Positions 1 through 11,296 of a stretch of DNA of 64,000 bases are shown one piece after another. A model generated the notes under the pieces. It did no database searches. It was not told where the DNA came from and saw only the letters and a list, made by a program, of their open reading frames with translations. The position numbers and the translations under genes were made by a program. Numbering within the stretch: the first letter of the stretch is position 1; every line of letters starts with the position of its first letter. This DNA is from Diplosphaera chodatii (taxonomy: Eukaryota; Chlorophyta; Trebouxiophyceae; Prasiolales; Stichococcaceae): contig JAALGY010000004.1 of the NCBI GenBank assembly GCA_032358165.1, forward strand, positions 434,001 through 498,000, written 5' to 3'.

Positions 1-1679
1 CTGCAATTATCGCGGGCTTGCTGCCTTTATGTGTACTTGATGGCACAGTGCGAGGAGAGCCGCTGCCGAGCATGGCGATGACTCAACATACCGCTGGTTT
101 TCACGGTTGGCTATGCTGTGTCTCACAGCTGCATGTCTCACCATGTCCATGGCGCGGACTCGCAGCAGAGTGCACACCCGAGCGTTGCCGGCGTCAGCAC
201 AGCATTTCAAACTTCCTGATTGTTGCAGGCGACGCAAAGCAATCTGTAAGCCAGCGTGGCTTGGCGCCAACTTTGGGTCATGATCAGTTGCGCCACGGGC
301 ATGCCCAGCTGTTGAATTATGCTGCTATACATCAAACCGCAAGTGCGATCGTCTCATCACGTCTTCACAGCTAGCAAAGTAACGATCGTATGCGATGCAC
401 ACTGACGTGATCTGGCCACAAGCTGCAAGTTTGAACTGTCAAGATGCAGCTGGACGTGTAGGATTGTTACTATCCAACAATATACGCAGATGATCCTGGT
501 GCTTGTGTTCAGCGTCAAACGATGTACTACCGAATCCAGTGAAAAGGCCAAGTAAATGCCGTTGTCCGCAGTGTCCGCTTGTGTTTATAATAATCGCAGG
601 CATGTGCAGATTTGGCGCGAAATGTGAGCGCTCCCCCGCATGATCAGGCACCTTGATTTGTCATGACGCGAACGCACACCGTTCCCGCGGACGTGCTCTG
701 CAACACCCACAGTCGAGACTGCCCCTAATTTGAGCATAACCCGGCGCATTGATGCCAATTGTCACAACGGCACTGCTTAGTAAGTGACTGTTATCGACTC
801 TACGACACCTGGGCTCAGGCGTAATCAAGGCTGCTTGTGCCGTCCGGTATGTGCAGCTGATCACCTGCACACGATGGGCCCTCCGAATCAGGGTGGTTGC
901 AACGCAAGTCTTGATTGCTGAGTTGAGGGTGGCACGTAAACTTTCCGGCTTGAGCCGCGCTGTTGCTACTTCTGCCGTATGTGGGCTGCACATCCCAGTT
1001 GCCACGCTGCGGCTGCCTGCCTGATCAGCGTGATCGTCATTCAGCTTGGCCTTGTATGTAGTGAGACAACACCAGCCAGGTGAACATGCTTGACGTACGA
1101 CGTGCGTCTGCGACGTCCGGCATCGCAGCACCCCAGGATTCGCTGCTCACAGTGTCAAGTACCACCCAGCAGCAGCCCGAGCAGCGGTGCCACACGAGGG
1201 ACCCTGAGATGAAGGATGCGACGCAACATCAGAAAGCGTCGAAGAAGAACGCGTGAGTGTGTCCGACAATGACGTTCATAATGTGAAGCCAGACATGGTA
1301 CAGTGTTGTGTGTGCGGTGGTGAGGCTTGGTCGGCAGTCGGGCACCTACAACCAACGGGTCTTGCAGTCAGAAGCTTTGTTTCGCGGGTTGTAGATGCAG
1401 CCGGGTCGTGCAGCCTTTCGAGTTGCACCCTATTTGCCACAACTGTACGTTTCAGCTACTGCCGGAAGCAGCGTCAGAGTGGAATGGCTGCAGGAACCCG
1501 GAAATGGCTGCAGGAACCCGGTATCACGACGCCGCGAGCTGCGGCCAGTCGGACAAAGTCCCGTGCTTAACGCGTGTTGTGTGTCTCGCAGGCATGGCCC
1601 CTGTGCCCAGGATGCTTGGCGCTCTGCAAGGTGCCAGGGGCTTTCGGTGGTGCAAAGCCAGGTCATCACTGCAGTTCTG
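1..1679. other. Intergenic region upstream of the first DUF3431 gene
   Basis: No coding exon could be supported here. The open frames are short, lack family motifs and do not join by phased splice sites. A 20-bp direct repeat lies at 1483-1521. The stretch just before 1680 is in frame with, and as hydrophobic as, the start of the downstream gene, so an upstream first exon of that gene cannot be excluded. Confidence 0.5.
1483..1521. repeat. Two-copy 20-bp tandem repeat
   Basis: The unit AATGGCTGCAGGAACCCGG(A/T) occurs at 1483 and again at 1503, with a period of 20 bp. It lies about 160 bp upstream of the proposed start of the first DUF3431 gene. No function is suggested by the sequence. Confidence 0.8.
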
Positions 1680-3968
1680 ATGGCCACCTCCCTGCTGGCG
1701 GTGCTTCTGATGGCTCCAGGTCAGATGACAGCATTGTGAACAGCATGTTCCACTGTCACCGAGCCCGTGTTTGACTTGGACGGTCACTTTGGGCTACATA
1801 ATCCAACTGTGCAACACCCCTCCGAATGTGGTTGGCAACAATTGCACCACTACTCTTGTGCAGGCACAAACACGGTTGCAGTCAACGGCATGCTGGCCCA
1901 TGTCTGGGTGCAGCGCTTCCCGCAGCAAGTGGGGTCGCACGTCATGGCTCGTGCCAAGGGCGTCATGCGGCGCACCACCGCCGCCGCACCACAGCCCCCT
2001 GACCGCATGATCGTGGCAGCTACTCTGCACCCAGGTAGGTTGCGTCGGCAACCGAAACCACTCGTCGGTACATCAGCCCGTGCCGTGCTTGACACTTACT
2101 ATGGTATTGAGCTGCAGTTGCTCACGAGCTGGTACGATGGCCTGAGGACTGCTACCGGATGACGTCAGCCAACTACAGCAAGCAGTGGTCGTGCTGCCGC
2201 AGATGAAGCAAAGTGGCTTGAAGACAAGTTTGCAGGCACAGACATCCACTATCGCGTATATGTAGCCGAGTTCGATGTCAACCGGCGGCTGTACTGCAGA
2301 AGTACGATGCTCTCCACCTACATTATCGTGTGGCCTGAAAGATTCCTGTTCATGATTACACTCTACAACAGGGTGCCAACCCGATGACATGCGATATCCA
2401 ACCCATCTCTTGTGCACGCAGATCTGACTGCCACCAACAGCTCCCAGGCCAGCCTTGAGCAATGCTGGCCACACCTTGCAAGTGGGAAGTCGAGTGAAGG
2501 CAGCGCCTACTTGCAGTACATTATTGACGAGTATGACAACGGCCTGCCACTGATGACCATGTTCATCCATGGCCACTGGTAGGCGCAAGGAGTGCATAAT
2601 ATGCTGGCTTTACCATGACACTCATATCCACGACTTCACATGTCATGCTGCCGCCATGGTTGTAGCAGGTTAGCCTACACTCTATGTTGAGCAGCCATGT
2701 TTATCATGTGCAAGGGAGTCCTGGCACCGCCCAGACGGCAACTACTTCACGGATGTCATCCGGCGGTTACGGTGGGGAGAGTTTCCATATGCCAGCACAC
2801 ACGGCTGGGGTTCGTTGGGATCAAACTTCTGGCAAGTCCTGCTGCACTGCTAGGCTTGTGCGCCATGCCGCTGCATCTGCACAGCAGACATCTGACAACT
2901 GTTCAGGACCCCTCTGCCCAACGGAAGCCTGCTGAGAATGCTAGACCATGGCTGCAGGGACTTGGCAACATGGGTCAATCCAGCCGACCCTGAGTCCTGC
3001 CACGACCAGACGAAGAACGGGCCTGGAGCCATCATACACTGTGGCTGGCAAGGGGTGATCCTACGTGAGTCTCGAGGCAGCCGAGCATGTCTATGTGTTG
3101 ACCTCAGATTGTGCGCAATACTATGCAGCACAGGGCTGTCACCATGACACTACTGCTGGCGGGGGTGGTCTGAAAGGGCTGACTGTTACGCAGGTGATTT
3201 CTGGGTGTCGCTCGGGTTCAACGACACATTTGGGTTGCCTCCACAAGAAGTTCGTTCCCCAGGTGCCCAGGAAGCGCTGCACATAAGCCAAAGGCTTGGC
3301 TTGCCACCCTGTACATCGTTGCTACCGCCGTCGTAGGGTAGGTCCAGCGCCTCAAAACGTGTCAGAGTGCCGTGCAGGATTGACCGGCGAATTCATTGTT
3401 AGGCGGGACCGCATCTACCTCCATCCCAAATCGTATTATGTGGACTTGCTCCACCGCATCAATTCGTTTGAAGACAACCGACAATCCGGCTTTGCGATGG
3501 AGCACATGTATCACGCCATCTTTGTGAGGATCATGCACCTGCATGGCAATGGTGCTGTGTGTGCTTTGTGTTGAGCTGCGGTCAATCACTGACACAGACA
3601 TATCGATACGGCGCTGATGGTTTGCAGGGCGAGCCTTGGTCCACATGGGGAATCGGGAAGTGCCAGCTCATCCATTGCAGGTGCACAACAATGAATGATG
3701 AGCATGCTCTGTGGGGGGCGATGAAGTGTCTGACAGCAATGCTGCTCCGAATCTAAAGCATCCACGCTGCATACCGACCTGACGGGCACATGTTGATGCG
3801 ACCCTCTGTACATGATGCAGCCCGGAGGAGGAAGCAGATGCAGAGAATTGGCCGCCGCCCACACCAGTACCATTCGCCTTCCACAAGGTTCCTGACCCGT
3901 TCAAGGTCCCTGACCCAGCGGAGGTCCCTGACCCAGTTGAGGTCCCGGGCAACGAGACGGTCACTTAG
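1680..3968 (+). CDS. DUF3431 family protein (paralogue 1)
   Basis: Exons: 1680-1719, 1864-2034, 2203-2301, 2422-2578, 2715-2831, 2958-3064, 3194-3262, 3378-3523, 3628-3680, 3821-3968. All phases close, giving 368 residues. A short hydrophobic start suggests a secretory signal or anchor. Family landmarks in order are RMIVAATLHPG, DEAKWLED, a YLQYIIDEYDNG...FIHGH block, RRLRWGEF, LGFNDTFGLPPQEV, and EFIVRRDRI...HAIF with GEPWSTWGIGKC. DUF3431 has no established reaction; I infer a Golgi role in glycan metabolism from the anchor and neighbours. Intron 5 (donor at 2832) has a GC donor. The C-terminus carries 18-nt repeats encoding VPDP units. Start 1680 is the first in-frame ATG before the hydrophobic stretch; an upstream exon is possible. 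Family call firm, start uncertain. Confidence 0.82.
3870..3947 (+). repeat. 18-nt coding repeats (VPDPxE/K) in the DUF3431-1 tail
   Basis: Three to four imperfect 18-nt units encode successive VPDPF, VPDPA, VPDPV and VPG blocks at the extreme C-terminus of the preceding gene. The other three paralogues in this window lack the repeat, so it is a lineage-specific expansion of a low-complexity acidic-proline tail. Confidence 0.75.
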
Positions 3969-4722
3969 TCCCACAGTTCACACTAGCTTATCAGGTTGTT
4001 TCATTGCTTCGTTCGTGGTTTGCTCTGCAAGTTAGCCCTCAGTCGCCGATATGTGGCAGGTCTAAGGAAGCCTAGCCAGACAACAGTGTTGACCAGCCAT
4101 GTCCTGTGTGACTTGCGCAATCCGCAATGCATTGTTACAAACATTGCCGAGCCTGTATGTGCACTTGAAATCATGTTGGCTTCATGGTACTCTGCAGCAC
4201 CATAGTATCGCACTTGGGGCAACAGCTCGAAACCATCAAGGCTCACACGAGTGGCAGTTGCTATGCATATAGCCAGGCAGGAGGCTCAACCAGCGGGAGT
4301 GACCGGCTGGCACACAGGCATAGCAGGTGTCTGGCAGGGTCACCGCCAAAATGGCTGTAGTCCTCAAATGGCGTCAAGAGCAGAACGCTTGCAGACCAAC
4401 ATGCAAATGGGTGGTGGCAACACCACCAGTCTGCCGCAAGGCTGCGGGCCCCAGCATGGCTGGAACGCGTGGGGACCGGGGAGCAGTGCCCAGCGGTGCC
4501 CAGCCTCTGCATGTGGCCCCTCCCAGCTCATCCCGCACCCTAGTCGCTTGCGCGCCCTTACGGCTGGCCTTCGCTGCTCGCGTCGTCAACCACGTCCCGC
4601 TGACCCCCCTTTGGCCGCATCAGGCTGCCAAGGAAGCCGCGCCCCGCCTCCAACGCGCCCATGACCCCTGCCGCAACAGCCACACCTATACCACCCAGTC
4701 CGCGTGTGTCTCATATCACACC
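3969..4722. other. Intergenic region between convergent genes
   Basis: These 754 bp separate the 3' ends of the first DUF3431 gene (+) and the SAP gene (-). I see no exon with family motifs or phased splicing, and no RNA gene. It probably holds the two 3' untranslated regions. Confidence 0.5.
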
Positions 4723-7700
4723 TCATCGCAACAGCACTGGCTTGGCAGCCTGCAGCGCGTTGTACACACAAGGCATGCGCACCACCAAGTGAGTGGCAGT
4801 ACGCCTACAAACACCAGTGTCCAGTAGCATGTGCCACTGAAGCACATCCCAATGACGGTTTTGCGCATGCCCACCAAAGGCCCTGCTGCCCGGCGGCCGC
4901 CGCGACGCCGGCACCGCCGCCGCCGCCGCGGCCGCGACCGGCGCGCGCAGACGCTGGTCGTCGATGGGCAGGCTGCCGCCGGCGGGCGCGGCTGTGCCGC
5001 CGCCGCCGCCGTCGCCGATGGCCGCGTGCACCTTTGTGCCGTTGTACGAGGGCGGCGGCGGCGCCTTCTTCCCCGTGGCCGCCTCCAGCGTCTCCTGTAC
5101 AACACCAGCAGTAGCGGGATCGGGTTTGGCGCTGCCGCGAGTCCTGCGCCGATGCTACTGGCGGACGAGGGCCGTCCCTTGCAGGGGCTGCAAGCTTGGG
5201 GCCAGGCTGTGGCGGGAACAGCGCGCCTGCAGCTTATCTGCCTCCGCGGCCCGCGCGGCAAGGTCCGCGTCCAGCGCCGCCATCTTGCCCTCCAGCTCCG
5301 ACAGCGTCGTGCTGAGCTCATCCTGGATGCAAGTAGATTGACATCTGGAGATCTTCTCCTGATGCGAACTCGTCTTCAATGTGGATCACTGCGAGGCGGG
5401 GCCAGTCAGCATGCTGCTGCGCCTGCTGCAGGCCTGATCATGCAAACGCTCTGATGCGTGAAGCTGAACATGCGGGACAGGCGACCGACCTTCAGCTGGT
5501 CGTTGGCGCTGATGCGCTCGGAGTCCCGCCGCAGCGTGGCCAGCCGGCCCTGCAGCACGTTCTGCTGCCAGTCCAGCTGCGCGTCGCGCAGCTCCGCCAC
5601 CTGCGCGGCAGGCGGGCGGCGCGTCAGCACAGCACTGCAGCTGACGGTACCGGGCGGCTTTGCGGTCGGCGCAGCGCTGCATCAAAGGTCACATGGGCAG
5701 CTGCACGCAGCATTGTTTGGGGTTTCAGGGCGGCGGGCAGCGGGGGGACGCCCGGCCCCACCTGCTCCGACAGCGCGGCCAGCGACTCGGCGTTGGCGGC
5801 GCCCGTCGCCTCGGAGCGCCGCACGCTCTCCCGCATCATCGACAGCGCCGCCTCCTTGCCGGCCGCCTGCAGCGGCATGTCTCAGGGCGTCAGCGTACAT
5901 TGCAGCAAGTCTGGGCGCCAGGCTGATTCAAAAGGACGCATGTGGCTCCAGGCTGCTGTTTGATTTAGACCGTGTCGCACTCGCCCTCGCGAGGGCTGCA
6001 GTGATGGACGCATGTCTGGAAGCAAAACCCATCTACCGCAGCCTCTGCCAGGTCAACTGCTTTAAAACTTTCTGGTGCCCACCTTCTGCCTGAGGTCCTC
6101 CAGCTCCTCGGCCTCCGCGGCCAGGGCCGCCCGCATGACCTCGCTGGAGGTTTCCGCGCTGAGGCCGCCGCGCCCACCGTCGGGCGCGGCGGCTGCGGGC
6201 GCCGCCGTCAGCGGGTTGGCCGCCAGGTCCGCCTCCGCCAGGGGGTGTGCACCCTGCAGGGGGGCCAGGCGCGAGCGAGGGTGGACCGTGTGCGGACACA
6301 CGCATGGCTGAGCACAGGGTGGACCAGTGCTGCGGGAGCTGCACATGCTCGGCAGCGCCACGGCTGGCTGGTCTCACAGGGAGCGTCGGGGGCTGTACCT
6401 CTGGCGCAGCTGCCCCTTCGCCTGCACCCGTGGCGAGCTGCGGCTCCTCCCCAGTTGCTGCAGGGCCATGGCCCCCTGCACAGACTTCAGCAGCTTCACA
6501 ACTCAAGCTGGTCGATGCAATCAGCATAAGTTGAGCAATGATGCGACATGAAGATATGAGATACATAGATATGGTCACAGTCGAACATGCACACCAGGTT
6601 GACAGCGTCATCACACCTGTGGCAAGTGTGGTGGGCCGTGCCTCGACGGACTGCTCCACCAGCTGGGCTGTGATGTCTGCGGGCTTGACGTCATCAGCCG
6701 CTGGCGCCGCTGCTGGCGGCGCGGGACCATCATCAGCGAGGTCAACGTCGTCTGCAGGTTCTGCCTCCTCTGCAGCCGTCGCTGAGTCTGTCTCTGCAAC
6801 AAATGTGTCCATCTGTGCTGCATTGGCGGCTTCGGCATCTGCTCTGGCGGCTGCATCACGGATGTCAAGTGCCACGGCTGCATCAGGCTCCTCATTGAGA
6901 ACTGCCTCGAGCTCTGCCGGTGTTGCCCCCAACCCTGCAAGCACAGCCACAGTTTGCGCAGGTCGGCTCATTCACCAGACAAGTGCCTGACATGTGAGGG
7001 CGACGCTGACGTTAGCGTGTCAAGTGTGTTGTACATATCTGCTCACATTTTCTCCTGCTGCTGGCGCGGTGCATGCTCGAGGTACCTGCAGCTGCGTCTG
7101 TGAAGTTCGGTACAGGTTCACCGCCGCTGAGGGCATCGACTGACTCTGTTCCCGCAGCAGGCTCAGCCCCGGGGGCCGCATCATCTGTGTCATCGTCCAC
7201 GGAATACAGCTGTGCCATGTCATCAGGCTCATATGTAGGTGCCAGCGGCGGGTCATCGCCGCCGCCAGCTGCCACCAGTGGGTCCGCCGCAGCATCAGGT
7301 ACGGCGCCACGGTCCTCAAGCGCAGCCAGGCCAGCCCTAAACGGCAGGCAGTATGTATATGCCACATGGCCACGCATCCCGTGCCGGCACGATGCTGTGA
7401 ACACCCTTTGGTCAGCACGACACACAGACCAAGTGCATCTCTGGTCACAGTCTGTGATGCACACGGACTGAGTCAGCACTGCAAGCACGCAGACATCGTC
7501 ATCACTGCTCAACGCACCCTGGCAGCGCAGAGCCGGTGTCGAGGTCCGCCAGTGCGCCGCTGCCGCCGACGTCAAAGTCGTCGGCGTCGGCAGACCCCAG
7601 CTCCGCCTCCAGCCGCGCCAGCTCCTCCTCATCGATGCCCAAGTCCCCGTCGTCCATTTGGTACGGCTGCCCCGCTGCCGCCTGTGCCTCGCTGTCTGCC

Positions 7701-10353
7701 AGTGCATTCTGCAGAGCATGTCCCCCACATGTGTCACCACCTGAGATGCAGCAGTGTGCATGTTCAGACGCAAGTCAGGCAGGCTTTGCTTCGCTGATCT
7801 CCGTAACAGGCAAAGGGCACTGGTCACCAGGTCCTCCAGGTCCCGGTCGGTCGCGGAGCCGTCGCCGGGCGCCAGGGCCTCCGGCGACACGTCAGCCGCG
7901 TCTGCCGCGGCCGCTGCCTCGGCGGCCGCTCGCTCCGCCTCATCCTCCTCCTGCACATCACCAGCCATCTTCAACGAGCAAAAGGTGACAAATGGCTGAA
8001 ATCTGAAGCACCACATGTCCCGACACTGTGGTAGTGAGAGGCATTGTGTTTCTGTCATCGGCGCCTGTGCGCAAGCTGATTCGCTGGTGAGGAGCGCAGC
8101 CGGCCCAGGGTGAAGCGCACCGTGGGCAGCGGCGGCGCATCCTCGTCCTCGACCGAGAAGCCCTCTGTGTAGCGCGCAAAGCGCTGCGCTGCCGACTCGT
8201 CGAGCGAGCCGGGCCGCAGCCAGCTGACGTCTGCCTCGTCTGCAGCAGGCATTCCGATGTATGTCAGCAGGATCAGAAAAGATCAGGTAGACCATGCCGG
8301 CAGGCAGACTGCCCTTGCAGAGATTCCCCTTCAGGCTGCAGCAACACAGCCTAAGAGGACCACCACGTGCCACAAGAGCTGCTCACTGACCTGTTGCAAC
8401 GACCTTGTCGTCGTCGTCGTCGTCCACCCAGTCGCCGCGGCGCGCCCCCCCGCCACTGCCGCCGCGCCCGCGGCTGTGGGCAGCAATGTCCTGCATGACC
8501 TGCGCAGGGGTTGCCGACGGCATCAGGCTGATAACAGGCAGCAAACTGCAGCAGGATGCATGCAATGGCAGCCTGCTGTGGTCCTACAGGTAGCAGCCTG
8601 CACCGGCCCCATGGGGCAGAGCGCTGCATGCCTATGCCGTGCATGATGCACTGCACGGCTATGGGGATTCCCATCCCTCTGACCTGCGCAGCGCCAGGCA
8701 TGTCCCCAAAGTCATTCTCCAGCTGGTCCTCCACCGCGTCGTCCTCATACTCGACATCCAGGAGCTGGTCCACATCGCCTTCGTCCTGCACCTGCACCCC
8801 AAAGCAATGCTGTCTCAGGTCCCGGCTGACAGAAGGACTACGGTACTTGCATCAATGCCATTTTTGTGCAAATGTGCAGCTGATCCGCACTGTTCAAGTC
8901 CGCAAAAGCAAGTCGAGCACGTCGCGAGGTCTTCGCAGACTGAGTACACCAGGTGGCAGGCACTTCTGAATGGAAGCAGTAATGTCTTCAAGTGGCATGG
9001 AGCATGCATCCTGGTATGCACTGGGTTTCACGCTCATGATGTGACGCATAGCCCACCAGCTCTAGATCGTCCATACTGTCTTCTGGCGCAATGACACTGC
9101 TACGACCAGTCGGCGGCACATCTGGCGCCGCTGCCATCGCTGTGGGCAGTCCAGGGTCTGCTGCAGCCTCGTCCGGTGCCGCTACCCTGTGCAACAATTA
9201 TAGGCAAACTTGCTGTATGGCCAAGCACCGCTCTTACATCTCACGATTGTCAGACTTAGATGTGCCCTGCCGCCGCTGAAGCCCTGCTGTCGGTATGCAC
9301 GACAGACATATGCTTAATGCTGGTTCGCCGAGCTCTCACCTGCTTGCACGGCTGCTGCGCCCTGACCGTACGATCGCATCCTGGTCGACCTCGTCCTGCT
9401 TTGGCGGTTGCTGCGGTATGCGGCTGTCTGCAGGGGCGCCCTCAGGTGCACCCGGAGCCCCGGATGCAGAAGTGGCAGCGGCGGCGGGGCTGATCTGGTC
9501 ACTGCCCGTGCCCTGCTGCATGTCGGCCCACAGGCGCTCCACAAGCGGGGCCTTGTTGCCTGTTGTAGGCAGGCCCCTCTGCGATAGCAGCTCCTGCAGC
9601 TCTCCCTGCAGTGCCACACTGCATCTTGTGCAGGGAGCTTTCGATTGCTTTGTTCCCGCGCGACCGGCAGCGACTCGAGGACCTTGATACACAAGACACA
9701 GTGGGACCCAAGGTCCACAATGTGCCAGGTACCTTTTTCAGTTGCTGCAGCTGCGCGAGAGACGATTGTGTGCCATCTGCAGTCTGTCGCTCCTGTGCTG
9801 CCTCCTGCGCCACATCGTCTGTGTCTGCATGAGGCTGTTCGCTGCCTGTTGCTGACATGTTTGCCTTGTTCCATTTTTTTGGCGCCCCAGCACCCTGCAT
9901 ACCAGCCACCCTGTGTTGTGGTGCGGCAGGAACGGTGAACAAGGGTCAAGTGGTGGTGCAGATCTGCGCCAGGCAGCGGCAGCGCCTGAAATCACCTTAG
10001 CTTTAGTGGAGAGGGCTTCCCAGAGGCGGTCAACCAGCACTGGCTTGTTGCCAGAGGTGTCCAAGCCACGCTGTGTCAGCGCTTCCTGCAGTTCTGCCTG
10101 CAGAAGCAAGCTTCTGTGCTGGTCAGCACCCTTGCTACTGTCACACGAAAGGTAGCACTTATCCAGAGCAACCACCCGTTGAGAAGCTGTACAGTGTCCC
10201 TTTGACACCTTCACTCACCTTTGCCATTCGGCGCAGAGAGGCAATGCTGGCCAGGCCCTCTGCCACTGCTTCCTGGCCACCAATTTTCCTGGCTTGTGTC
10301 CGTACCAGGCGAACGGTGCCAGCTTTTGACGACTTCACCAGGCTGCGCACCAT
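4723..10353 (-). CDS. Two-SAP-domain protein with C-terminal coiled coil
   Basis: Exons from the 5' end: 10219-10353, 9996-10097, 9733-9894, 9340-9605, 9057-9186, 8684-8791, 8391-8499, 8121-8239, 7828-7950, 7518-7708, 7047-7336, 6617-6934, 6399-6484, 6083-6253, 5762-5866, 5490-5600, 5227-5322, 4723-5094. Every phase closes, giving about 997 residues. A basic leader (1-45) is followed by SAP motif 1 (about 46-79, ELQEALTQRGLDTSGNKP) and SAP motif 2 (about 134-170, ELQELLSQRGLPTTGNKA). A long acidic Ala-rich middle leads to a coiled coil (about 740-875) and a Gly/Ala tail. SAP motifs bind DNA or RNA, so a nucleic-acid role in nucleus or plastid is likely. The leader could be a transit peptide and a pTAC3-like plastid nucleoid protein is one alternative. 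It is divergent from the BLISTER-like gene. The exon ending at 5227 uses a GC donor. An upstream first exon is possible. Confidence 0.72.
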
Positions 10354-11296
10354 CAGATGGCCACATCGCCCTCTGGTCTGCACCTGCACCGTTAGCGGCA
10401 GTGCTACCACCACACCATGGCATCGGTGCAGACTGCCCGTCCGACGATTGGCACAACCGGATGGTTTCATTAGGGTGCTTCGCCAACGACACTATGAAAC
10501 CTGCAGCGGAGAAGAGGTCGATCAGAGGATGTCTGCGCAGGTCGCCTATCATCTAAATGTGACATGTGCGAAACAACGGCTCTGCATGCACATCCGCAAT
10601 ATGTGCCAGTGAACTGGATGTGACAGGAAGAGCATGCACTGGCTGCGTGGGCGCAAGTGTGACGCAAGTGAGTGAACGTGATGAACATGATGGATGGCAG
10701 CAACAAAACGAAAACCTGCATGCTTCCGACTCGGATTTGCAGAGCCGTGCTGGGCGATCTTGAGCCGATGTCAAGCAAAGCACGAGCCAGGTCGTTGCAA
10801 ACTCCTCCCCACTGCTTCTATTTGTTGTTGAGTTTACACATCGACAGGCTTGGCTTGAAAATTTGTGTCGTCGGCTTATCGATGTCCTGCCTCGCAACGA
10901 TCGTATGCAGAACAAGCAGATGTACATAACAGGGATACAGCATTGCATGCTACCGTTGCTTTGTGTTACACCAATACACCTGAGCTTGCCCTGCTGGCAA
11001 GATCTCAAAGCTTGAATTGCTTTCTCGGTCGATGAGAGGCCAGTGGCCACTTGCCACTACATACATGCTCGATGCGACATCGTCCAGGCACTCTGACTAC
11101 TCTACCTCGTGCTGCTGCAGGTTGCGCCACGGTTTGTCATGCATGCCAAGACCGTTCAATGCAGCCGTTGTGTACACCTTGCCTGTCTCATATCCGGCAG
11201 CTGGCTTGGACGCACGAGCAGACAGTAGAATTCATTGCAATGTGAAAGCGTCACTGATCCCCGCAAGTGACAATCTCGATTGGGACGGCCTATGCC
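10354..11296. promoter_or_regulatory. Divergent intergenic region between the SAP and BLISTER-like genes
   Basis: The 943 bp separate the proposed start codons of two genes transcribed away from each other, so both promoters should lie here. I could not recognise a TATA element or other specific motif at a convincing position. Open frames in it have no family signature. Confidence 0.4.

Noticed and set aside
4723..7336. The coiled-coil half of the SAP gene as a separate gene
   Set aside because: All 18 exons keep phase across the proposed join and no start codon in good context or promoter gap was seen.
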